A DNA stretch of 64,000 nt from Vibrio echinoideorum (GTDB lineage: Bacteria; Pseudomonadota; Gammaproteobacteria; Enterobacterales; Vibrionaceae), in assembly GCF_024347455.1 (NCBI RefSeq), contig NZ_AP025485.1:8316-72315 (forward strand), read 5' to 3'. The stretch's first letter is position 1; every line of letters begins with the position of its first letter. This document shows, one piece after another, positions 32,778 to 40,657 of this stretch. A program made the translations under genes and the position numbers. Under the pieces are notes generated by a model. That model worked only from the letters and a program-made list of their open reading frames with translations. It did no database searches and was not told where the DNA came from.

Positions 32778-33113
32778 ATGAACATTCTGAATGCTACACA
32801 AGATAGAGAAGAAACGAAAGCAAAATGTTACTTTTGTACGGCCGTGCCGTTCTCGCTGGGTAAAGTGGTCTATACGCAAGGTATTGAGCAGTTATTAGAT
32901 AATAATGTCGGTGCTAACTTGTCGATTTATTTGCAGCGTCACCAAAGTGGAGATTGGGGAGAGACTTGCATTGAAGATAAAATCACCAATGACGAAGCAA
33001 CCAAAACAGGCGAGAGAGTGATATCGAATTATACGATTTGTGATCAATCGGTTTGGATAATAACTGAACGTGACCGCAGCGTGACCACAATTTTATTACC
33101 TTGTGAATATTGA
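32778..33113 (+). CDS. Small conserved plasmid protein
   Basis: 111 residues from the ATG at 32778; the frame is open upstream to 32721 but the first 19 codons look non-coding. The sequence (CYFCTAVPFSLGKVVYTQGI, LSIYLQRHQSGDWGETCIED, VWIITERDRSVTTILLPCEY) belongs to a widespread family of small proteins encoded near the relaxase or in leading regions of plasmids. Function is unknown. It is beta-rich and soluble. It is followed directly by the transglycosylase gene. Confidence 0.75.
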   Translation: MNILNATQDREETKAKCYFCTAVPFSLGKVVYTQGIEQLLDNNVGANLSIYLQRHQSGDWGETCIEDKITNDEATKTGERVISNYTICDQSVWIITERDRSVTTILLPCEY

Positions 33114-33135
33114 TATCTCAATGGGATGGCATAAA

Positions 33136-33612
33136 ATGAGAGTCCTATTATTAGGGCTCTTTTTTATGATGAAACCATTACTTTATCTTTCGTTGTTATC
33201 GCCGTGTTTCAGTTGGGCTTTTTGCTTTGATGAGGCAGGGCGATTTTATAATGTCGATCCACAGCTTTTAAAATCCATCGCCACGGTAGAGAGCAGCTTA
33301 AAACCGAACGCGTACAATGAAAATAAAAATAGAGTCGGTGAGGTGGTTAGTCGTGACTTTGGATTGATGCAAATTAATTCCCATTGGTTTGATCGACTAT
33401 CCGAATTTAATGTGAATGAAACAAATATCTATAATCCTTGCTTTAATGTTCATCTTGGCGCGTGGGTATTAAGTTCTAATTTTTCTAGTCATGGTTATAA
33501 CTGGAACAGCGTCGGCGCGTATAATGCGGGTTTTTCCAAACGCACTGAGAACGCCAGGAAAATATACATCCAAAAAGTCCAATCGGTTTATTTTAAGATG
33601 AACGTTCAATAA
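33136..33612 (+). CDS. Lytic transglycosylase of the transfer system (P19/VirB1-like)
   Basis: 158 residues from the ATG at 33136. A signal peptide with hydrophobic core (VLLLGLFFMMKPLLYLSLLS) is followed by an SLT domain: IATVESSLKPNAYN holds the catalytic Glu, then DFGLMQINSHWF and SVGAYNAGFSKRT. It cuts peptidoglycan so that the transfer machinery can cross the wall. In F the P19 gene also lies next to oriT on the leading side, the same place as here. Possible upstream starts at 33103 and 33121 have weaker ribosome sites. Confidence 0.92.
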   Translation: MRVLLLGLFFMMKPLLYLSLLSPCFSWAFCFDEAGRFYNVDPQLLKSIATVESSLKPNAYNENKNRVGEVVSRDFGLMQINSHWFDRLSEFNVNETNIYNPCFNVHLGAWVLSSNFSSHGYNWNSVGAYNAGFSKRTENARKIYIQKVQSVYFKMNVQ

Positions 33613-33643
33613 AAGACCTTGCACCATAACGGTGCAAGGTCTT
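33613..33643 (+). terminator. Strong hairpin terminator after the leading region
   Basis: AAGACCTTGCACC and GGTGCAAGGTCTT form a perfect 13-bp stem with a 5-nt loop. It separates leading-region transcripts from oriT. The tail CAGCTTTT is only partly T-rich. Confidence 0.8.
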
Positions 33644-33768
33644 CAGCTTTTCCTCTCGCTTTCTTCCTTCAATTTCCAGATCCCCCGCATCCCTCGTTCG
33701 TCAGATTCATTCGCCACCAGGTCGGCTTTTGTCTTTCGCTGTCAGTTTTTCCCGTCGCTTTGATTAGG

Positions 33769-33844
33769 AACTCAGATCATTCGTTCTGAGTTGTTGGTTA
33801 GTTGAGTTGGTGACCACACACCACGGCACATTGATTTCAATGTG
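33769..33844 (-). other. oriT: Candidate origin of transfer (oriT, nic region)
   Basis: CACATTGA-TT-TCAATGTG (33827-33844) is a perfect 8-bp hairpin. On the minus strand it is followed after 4 nt by GTGGTGTGTGGTC (33824-33812), which resembles the F nic region GGGGTGT/GGTGC. The order hairpin, short spacer, nic, read 5' to 3' on the transferred strand, is that used by MOBF relaxases. A second inverted repeat (AACTCAG, CTGAGTT; 33769-33792) lies on the leading side. The transferred strand would be the minus strand, with its 5' end heading into 33.6-27 kb. The exact nick is not proven. Confidence 0.7.
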
Positions 33845-33980
33845 AACGGTTGTCTGTGAGAAATATAAAGGCAATAAAAACAATAGCTTACAGTTGGTAT
33901 TGGAGGCAAAGTAGAGCGTGAAAAAATTTTCAAAATCTCAACTAATTAGCCGCTAAAATCCCAGTGTAAAAATATGTAAT

Positions 33981-34184
33981 CACATTGAATTGTCATTGAC
34001 GCCTTTCTGTGTAAGGGATTGTGGTGATTTCAATCTAAATTCAATGGGATTTAATTAAATTGTTATTTAACCCTTTAGCAGTAAGGTTGTAGCGGTTTTT
34101 TTGAAACTAAGTACAATGGGTTTACATTGAGAATTTATTGGATTTCATTGGGGCTTAAAGGTGGGCTTCATTGACATTCATTGA
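33981..34184. repeat. Cluster of CATTGA-type repeats upstream of the relaxosome gene
   Basis: CACATTGA (33981), TCATTGAC (33993), TCAATGGG (34041), ACAATGGG and ACATTGAG (34113-34131), TCATTGGGG (34145) and TCATTGACATTCATTGAGG (34168) recur in both orientations in AT-rich DNA. The same hexamer forms the nic-side hairpin. They are likely binding sites of the ribbon-helix-helix-like protein encoded at 34202, for relaxosome assembly and autoregulation. Confidence 0.6.
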
Positions 34185-34201
34185 GGAGAAAAAGCTAAAT
34201 C

Positions 34202-34561
34202 ATGTCACGTTCTTACCCTTTACAAAGCTCCCTTCGAGGGAAGCTAGAGCAAGATTTTAAGAAATTCAGAGACAGAGAAAAGTTAAGTGATGCCGAGGCA
34301 ACTCGTCAGCTTTTTACCTTGGCGTTGCGCATCAAACTGAATGACAGTGACGATGAGCGGCCGTCGAACCGTGAGTTGATGGAAGAAACGTATCGTAGGG
34401 TTAGGCAGGTACAAGGCGTGCTAAATTTAAATTTGGCGCATAGCTTTGATGGGGAGGGATATTATAAGAATAAAGCGGATTCGATTGAGCAAAGAAAATC
34501 CAACACCGCTTTGGTTGATAAAAGCGTCGACGAGTATCTTGAAGGCGAAAAAAAAGGGTAG
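34202..34561 (+). CDS. Relaxosome accessory protein, TraY/MobC-like
   Basis: 119 residues, highly charged. The N-terminal 45 residues (YPLQSSLRGKLEQDFKKFRD, SDAEATRQLFTLALRI) fit a ribbon-helix-helix DNA-binding domain. The rest is helical and acidic. The gene lies between oriT and traI, in the position where F has traM and traY, with GAGGAGAAAAAG as ribosome site. It probably binds the CATTGA repeats, bends oriT DNA and recruits the relaxase or coupling protein. It converges with traI, whose stop is 19 bp past this gene's stop. Confidence 0.7.
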   Translation: MSRSYPLQSSLRGKLEQDFKKFRDREKLSDAEATRQLFTLALRIKLNDSDDERPSNRELMEETYRRVRQVQGVLNLNLAHSFDGEGYYKNKADSIEQRKSNTALVDKSVDEYLEGEKKG

Positions 34562-34579
34562 CCACTGGCTACCCTTATA

Positions 34580-37500
34580 TTATCGCTCTAACTCTCTGTC
34601 GATTTCTCTGTCTTCCCAATGGCTCTCTTTCTCTGAGTGATTCAATGCCATCTCTTGTTGAGGTGAATATTCTTTTGGCTCAAAGTGGTCGAGCGATTGG
34701 CTGTCGGTTTCTTTTTTCTCATTATAGTTGAGGGTGTCTAGTTCGCTCTCTTGATGAGAAGTGTGCGTCTCATTTAATTCAAGGCTATGTGCGCTGTTAT
34801 CTCGATCTAGTTTATCAATGCACGATTTAATGTCCTCTTTAAGATTATCATCTGACATGAATTGAATGTCTCGACCATTAAAGTTCTCGACGATTTTCTC
34901 AATGTTGTTCGGGTTTAAATCGTGGTTGCCGTGATTTAATACAATAATGATGTTCTGTCTCAGTTCATCGGTAGAGATGTTTTGAATATCGTTCTTATGA
35001 TTGACATTGATAATATCAATCTGTCCTTGGGTTTGGTCTCGAATTAAGAAAGAGTTCTCAATCGAGGTACTGATGATGGTGGTGTTTAAATTCTCTCCTT
35101 GATGGAATTGGGTTAATTGTTTGGACTTTGTGCCTAGGGTTCTTGGGTTAATATCTAGGGAGGTGTCTTTATTTCCTTGAGTGTCTAAATAGGTCACTTC
35201 AATGGCTTTAGTTTCACCTTCTTTATTGTGGATGTTGGTTAACATCGCAGGATGAAGAGATCTATCTTCGGATGAATAGACCGCTGGGTGGAACTTAACC
35301 TGGTTATTTTCAATGTTATTGACACCGAGCTTGTTTAAGTACGTTTGGGCCAACGTGTTATCCATCGGTAAGCTTTGATTGATATAATCTTTAGCCCGCT
35401 CTTCAAACTGCGCAATATGCCTTGGGGTGGTGTTCAGTAATTTGTCGTGTTTATTGTTTTCCTCCAATTGATATTTATCTGGCTCATTGAGCATCTTGTG
35501 CGCTTCATTCATCGCGGCTTTATAATTCATTTCATTATGACTCATGATTAGGTTAATCAATGCGCCTTTTTCGCCCGTGGTGTAGTCTTTAAAATACCCT
35601 CGATGCTCTCCGGTTAAGGTCACTTTAATGGCGGATTTACCAATGCCAAAGGTTAAATAATCCCGGTCTGATTTGGATTGATTCGGCTGGCCTAATAACT
35701 GAATGGCGAGGCTTTCGGTGTATTTGGGTAGTTGCGTATTGATGTGCTCCTTAAATGTGTTGTAGTCAAAGTCACCGCTTTTATTTTGGAATCGGACGTC
35801 CTCGTGAGGGAGGGCATTACGGTTAAAGTAAGTGGTGTCTTTGGGTGGGATTTGGTTAAGGGTTTCTATCGCACTGGCTTTATGGCTCTCTTTAGAAAGC
35901 CAGCTTTTGACCAGTTGTTTTGTGTTGTCGGTATAGAGCCGAATGTGCTGACTGGCACGAGTCACATCGATACCGGCGCGTCTTAAGTTGGTCAGTGCGC
36001 CTTTGCTTTGTATCGCGCTAATGACGTGTTGATAGGTGGACCCTTGCGCCATGTCTGCGGTTCGACTGTAGGCATAGTCCCAGTGCCCGTCTTTAAGCGC
36101 ATTAGGGTTAAGGTTGAGTGTTTGTCCTGTCTTAGATTGAGCGATAACACGGTCTGTAGTCGCTTGCGTGATGCGGTACTCCACGTTGGCTTTAATGCTG
36201 CGCTCTTTATCGGTAAAACGGGTGATGATTTTATCGCCGGTTGAAAGTGGCTTTTCTGACGTAGAGAACAGGGTGGTGAAACGGTGATCACGGTTACGCG
36301 GTAAGAACGGCCTTGTCTTACCTGTACTCGCGTCTTGAAGTGTTACTACGCCATGCTCAGAATCTACGTGAGTGATTGCCGCGTACTCACCGGGCTTGGT
36401 GCTCAGTATCAAGCCTTTTTGATACGGCATCATGGTGGTGAGCTCTTCCCCGGTCGCGCCGATTGAGCGTAGCCTCGTTGCGATGACGTTCTCTTTGCCT
36501 AGCTCACTCTTTTTCATCAAGCCGACACGGATGTGTTCGGTGATGGTGTCTCGCTCCTGGTTGGTGTACGCGATAATCAGTGTGTTGTCTCGCGTTTCAG
36601 GGGTGCGCTCTAAATAGTCTTTGGCGACCACATAAGGCAGCTTCTCTGTGGCGGTGAGCTGCGCTCTGCGTCGGTCTTTGTCGTTTTCATCCAGCGTAGA
36701 AATGACATGCTGGCGGTTGCCTTGGGTATCAGGGGCTTGCTGCTGGAGTTTATCTAGGGCGCTGAGCGGCTGTTTATCAATGGTGTTTTGCTGTGCGTTG
36801 TGCAAGGTGTCATTTTGTGGACGTACCATATCGGTCATGTAAGCGGTATCGATGCGGCCTTGGCTTATGGCCAGATCAAAGGGTTTACCGGCACTGAGTG
36901 ATAAAAGCTGCTCTTTATCGCCCAATTTGGCTGTTTTGGACTGACTGTCATTGACCAGCTTTGTGAACTCATCGGCTTGCTTGTTGCTGACCATGGAGCT
37001 TTCATCGAGAAAGAACAAGGTGTGTTGGTAGTCGCTGGCATCGCGGTTTCCTTGTCGGATGTCAGAGAGTAAACTTTCCAGGGTTTGCGCTTTCACGCCT
37101 TTGCTTTCGAGCTCTGCTACCGCAGCGTGAGTGGGCGCAAGCCCAATCACGTTTTGCTCTGGTTGCTGGCTGGCTTCTTTCACTAACTGGATAAGTTCCA
37201 TGTTGGATTCAAGCATGGTGGATTTACCTGTACCGGCTAACCCTTGGATGGCCACAAAGCTGTCTTTGGTGGTTGAGATAAGGGTGATGGCGTCCTTTTG
37301 CCCTTGAGTTAGGCGAGGCTTGGTGTCGAGAAAGTCTTGCACCTGCTTAGGCGTTGCAAAAGGTTGATGTTGGTCTTTACCATCATCGATGTTTTGCAAG
37401 ATGCGCTTTTCAGTCTCCAGCGCGGCTTGCGTCGTCCAGCGTGTGCCGTCACTGTACTCTGCAGAGAGGGTGTCGCTGCGTTTAGTCAGCTCTGTTTCAA

Positions 37501-40357
37501 CCTGCTCTTTGGTAATAGAGCCTCCGGCTTCTTCAAAGGCGTAACGCACCGCTTCCACTACTAAGGCTTTTTGGCTAAACGCCGCTTCTCGCTCTGAGAG
37601 GTGGTTCAGGGCAAAGCTGACCGCTTTTTCGATGAGTGGGGCGTTTTGCGATTTGGCCAGTGCTGACAGCGCCTGACTGACATCCTGCTTTAGTAAATCT
37701 TGGGTGGCGTCGTTTAGGTAGCGGTCGTTGACGTTTTGCGTCTGCAGTACGCGCTCAATGGCTGACGGGGAAACCTGCTCTTTTTCAAGTGCGCTTTGGG
37801 CTTTGTCCTGTTTGTCGGTGAAGATATCAAGGCGCTCTGTTTTTTCAGTCAGGTCGTTTATCAGGGGCTTAGATAGGGTAAATGCTTTGCCTGACAGTAA
37901 AGTATGGGCTTTTGGCTCAATATGGTGGGCGCCGTGAACGTAGTCGTATTGCAGCGGCGCGTCTTTTAGGCTCTCTAAGTTGACGCGCTGCGTTTCCCCT
38001 TTGCTCTCAAGCGTGAGGCTTTCTTTGTCAAGGTGAGTGACAAGGTAGCTTTGGTTCGCGTCCAAGCCCGCAGGGAAGTGTTTGCCTAGCGTTTGAAGGC
38101 GTTCGCCTTGGGCGATATTGAGACTTTGCGGTTTATTGATTTGCATCTTCATGTGCCTAAAGGCGCGACTGGACGGGTCAAAGGTGTGTGATTGTCCATC
38201 GCGTTGACTGAGTGCGGTCATGGTGTTGCTCTCTTTGTCGATACTGGCGATGACAAAACTCTGAGGTTTGTTTTTCTCCCAGTGGGTGAGTGTCATGCCT
38301 GGTTTGTAGTGTTGAACGAGGGGTTGTTGCGCTTTAGAGAGGTAGTGAGGTACTTGAGTAAATAGGGTGGTTTCGTGTCTGGCGAGGGCGCCGGTATTTT
38401 TCAGTTGGCCCCGTATCGCTTCGGTTAACCGCCGCTGCTCGACGCTGGAAGTGGCAATCACTTGCGTGTTGGCTTTATCGGGGAGGCCTGAGTACACCCG
38501 CGCTATCCTATCGGTATCATTGTCATGCAGTTTCACGTGGGTATGGCTGGCTCGCTTGCCAACCCAAGAGTGACTCTCCACATTGCCTTTTTGATACAGC
38601 GAGATAGCGTTATTGGCTTTAAATCCCTGGCGGCTTGATACGCGGTTAAGCATCACTACTTTACTGCTCGATTGTTTGGCTTTATCGGTGAGGGCCAACA
38701 ATTCATTGGCGCTCATCTTATTGGCGCCATCGATGAGCAAGACGTCTTTATTGGTCAGCGGCGTATCGCTTTGCAATAAGCTGTGGGTGGTGTGGCGCTG
38801 CTCTGGTGAAAAGAGCTGACCAACCCAAGCGCTGAGTGTTTGACTCTTACGCTGTACGCTCTCCATGCCCTCTGTCTTGGCTTTCACGCTTTGGGAGACC
38901 AATTGGACACGCTTACCGCTGTGATTGCCTACATTGAGTAGCTGCTGCGCAATGCTTTGTGATGAGCCGTGTACATTCACCACATGGAACTGTTTGGTGG
39001 AGTGGTACAGGTCAGTCAATAGGCGCTGCTGGCTTTCAGGGATAGCGAGCTTGTTGAGCGTGTTGGATTCAACGTGTTTACGCATGTGATGCGCCCGTCC
39101 TTGTGTGCTGTCGATAAGCGCTTTCTCGTTATCAATTAAGCCTTTGGTGGTGTATTGCCCTTTTTGACTGAGTCCTATCAAGTCGCCTTGTTTAATCATT
39201 TCATCCGCGACTTTTTTGATATCAAGGGCGTTGAGTTGCACGCCGCCTTTGGTGAACTCTGAGGCGGTGAGTTCAATGATTTTTTCAAGGTGTAACGCGG
39301 TGCTGTATTGCCCTAGATGGTCAATGGCTCTGCTGATGGCGGCTTTGGTTTCACCAAGTGGTGGGGTGTTTTGCGCTTCTTTTACTTGTTGCGCCATGGT
39401 GACAAGCTCTTCGGGCTCATACCCTTGCTCTTTTACGGTGCTTTGCCACTGTTTGTTGAGGCTGTCACTGCTCTGGTAGGTTTTGCTTTTACGAGTATCG
39501 AGGTTGGCTACGTCTTTCGCCGCGCGCGAGTCAAAGCCTAAATCGAGTGTGCGTTGGTCAATTTGTTGTTTGCGAGTGGACGACGCATCAAGAATAGGCT
39601 GAGGGACACCGCTGATTTCGAACTGACCGTTGCCGACGCCTCGCGTGGAATAACCGAGTGTTTCTGCCTCTTTAGCTAATTGGCTCTGGTACAAGATACC
39701 GTAGTATTTTTGGAAGTTGTAAATGCGCTCGCCAGTGCCGTTAATCACGCCCCCTTTTTGTTTTAGGCTGGATGCAAGCGTGCGAAGTTTTCCTTCTTGA
39801 TCGCGCGTCATGTTAGCGGCTAGCGCGTGAGAGTGGACCTGTGGGTCGTTTTCACGGCTGGTCTTATGGCGCACGACTGCGAATATCATCGAGTCGGTGT
39901 TGTGAAACTCGCGTGCTCCCTCTTTGTTGATGGTAGTTAATTGTGCCACGTCTTTTTCTAGTTCTGTTAAGGCGAACTTCACTGCGTTATTGTGCGCTTC
40001 AATAAGTCGATGGTCGCCACTTACAAGCGCAAGAACGCTGACGGTTTTAGGTGCAGAAAAGGTCAGGTCGAAGCCCGATTTATGATCATTTCGTTTCCCT
40101 TTAATGGTTTCACCACCCAGGTTGCCAGAGAGCACCGACTCTAGGGGGGCTTGCTCTACGGGCTTTCCCGCCAGTCCCGCTTCGATGGCCAGCTTGCCAT
40201 GCCAGAAGGTGTTTTCTCCCTGGCCTTTTTCCTTGAGGTAATAGTTATCGCCCACGTCTTTTTCTAAAGAGACGTCAGGTAGGTCTTTGGGGGTTTCTTC
40301 GGTGAGGTAATATTTGGCAGCGCCAGAAGCGGATTTCAATGGGCTAATAGAAAGCAT
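34580..40357 (-). CDS. traI: MOBF conjugative relaxase/helicase TraI with primase-like C-terminus
   Basis: 1925 residues from the ATG at 40357, chosen because AAGGA lies 8 nt upstream and because it places the catalytic tyrosines at Y16 and Y17 (ASGAAKYYL), as in F TraI. The relaxase domain has FDLTFSAPKTVSVLALVSGD and the metal-binding HSHALAANMT triad. The active helicase part has Walker A QGLAGTGKSTML near residue 1040 and FFLDESSMVS. A vestigial helicase-like region lies between (about 430-900). After about residue 1540 a primase-like zinc/TOPRIM-type region replaces the F C-terminus (GYFKDYTTGEKGALINLIMS, FHPAVYSSEDRSLHPAML). It nicks oriT and unwinds the transferred strand. Confidence 0.95.
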   Translation of the reverse strand: MLSISPLKSASGAAKYYLTEETPKDLPDVSLEKDVGDNYYLKEKGQGENTFWHGKLAIEAGLAGKPVEQAPLESVLSGNLGGETIKGKRNDHKSGFDLTFSAPKTVSVLALVSGDHRLIEAHNNAVKFALTELEKDVAQLTTINKEGAREFHNTDSMIFAVVRHKTSRENDPQVHSHALAANMTRDQEGKLRTLASSLKQKGGVINGTGERIYNFQKYYGILYQSQLAKEAETLGYSTRGVGNGQFEISGVPQPILDASSTRKQQIDQRTLDLGFDSRAAKDVANLDTRKSKTYQSSDSLNKQWQSTVKEQGYEPEELVTMAQQVKEAQNTPPLGETKAAISRAIDHLGQYSTALHLEKIIELTASEFTKGGVQLNALDIKKVADEMIKQGDLIGLSQKGQYTTKGLIDNEKALIDSTQGRAHHMRKHVESNTLNKLAIPESQQRLLTDLYHSTKQFHVVNVHGSSQSIAQQLLNVGNHSGKRVQLVSQSVKAKTEGMESVQRKSQTLSAWVGQLFSPEQRHTTHSLLQSDTPLTNKDVLLIDGANKMSANELLALTDKAKQSSSKVVMLNRVSSRQGFKANNAISLYQKGNVESHSWVGKRASHTHVKLHDNDTDRIARVYSGLPDKANTQVIATSSVEQRRLTEAIRGQLKNTGALARHETTLFTQVPHYLSKAQQPLVQHYKPGMTLTHWEKNKPQSFVIASIDKESNTMTALSQRDGQSHTFDPSSRAFRHMKMQINKPQSLNIAQGERLQTLGKHFPAGLDANQSYLVTHLDKESLTLESKGETQRVNLESLKDAPLQYDYVHGAHHIEPKAHTLLSGKAFTLSKPLINDLTEKTERLDIFTDKQDKAQSALEKEQVSPSAIERVLQTQNVNDRYLNDATQDLLKQDVSQALSALAKSQNAPLIEKAVSFALNHLSEREAAFSQKALVVEAVRYAFEEAGGSITKEQVETELTKRSDTLSAEYSDGTRWTTQAALETEKRILQNIDDGKDQHQPFATPKQVQDFLDTKPRLTQGQKDAITLISTTKDSFVAIQGLAGTGKSTMLESNMELIQLVKEASQQPEQNVIGLAPTHAAVAELESKGVKAQTLESLLSDIRQGNRDASDYQHTLFFLDESSMVSNKQADEFTKLVNDSQSKTAKLGDKEQLLSLSAGKPFDLAISQGRIDTAYMTDMVRPQNDTLHNAQQNTIDKQPLSALDKLQQQAPDTQGNRQHVISTLDENDKDRRRAQLTATEKLPYVVAKDYLERTPETRDNTLIIAYTNQERDTITEHIRVGLMKKSELGKENVIATRLRSIGATGEELTTMMPYQKGLILSTKPGEYAAITHVDSEHGVVTLQDASTGKTRPFLPRNRDHRFTTLFSTSEKPLSTGDKIITRFTDKERSIKANVEYRITQATTDRVIAQSKTGQTLNLNPNALKDGHWDYAYSRTADMAQGSTYQHVISAIQSKGALTNLRRAGIDVTRASQHIRLYTDNTKQLVKSWLSKESHKASAIETLNQIPPKDTTYFNRNALPHEDVRFQNKSGDFDYNTFKEHINTQLPKYTESLAIQLLGQPNQSKSDRDYLTFGIGKSAIKVTLTGEHRGYFKDYTTGEKGALINLIMSHNEMNYKAAMNEAHKMLNEPDKYQLEENNKHDKLLNTTPRHIAQFEERAKDYINQSLPMDNTLAQTYLNKLGVNNIENNQVKFHPAVYSSEDRSLHPAMLTNIHNKEGETKAIEVTYLDTQGNKDTSLDINPRTLGTKSKQLTQFHQGENLNTTIISTSIENSFLIRDQTQGQIDIINVNHKNDIQNISTDELRQNIIIVLNHGNHDLNPNNIEKIVENFNGRDIQFMSDDNLKEDIKSCIDKLDRDNSAHSLELNETHTSHQESELDTLNYNEKKETDSQSLDHFEPKEYSPQQEMALNHSEKESHWEDREIDRELER

Positions 40358-40433
40358 GAGTATTTTCCTTGTGCAACGCAAATCGCCGCTAGCAGCAAAA
40401 CTGAGCGGTGGTAATAACGGGAGACGGAATTAC

Positions 40434-40457
40434 AAAGCCTTGCCATTGCAAGGCTTT
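40434..40457. terminator. Hairpin between traD and traI
   Basis: AAAGCCTTG and CAAGGCTTT form a 9-bp stem with a 6-nt loop. The 300-bp traD-traI gap (40358-40657) otherwise shows AT-rich DNA with a possible separate traI promoter and no gene. Confidence 0.55.
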
Positions 40458-40657
40458 GAATAGTGATGATTCGAGATGATAAGGCTCTATGTACGTTTTT
40501 AGTGCACTATAACTAAATGTTTAGTAGTAACTAAGATTGAGTCAGTGCACTTTTTGACACGATGAATCTAGACAAACTCGGTAACATGAAAATATCTAAT
40601 AGACTTGGGATGCAATGACCTATTTCTGTCTTGTGTGGCTATCGACTATTTGGTGCG

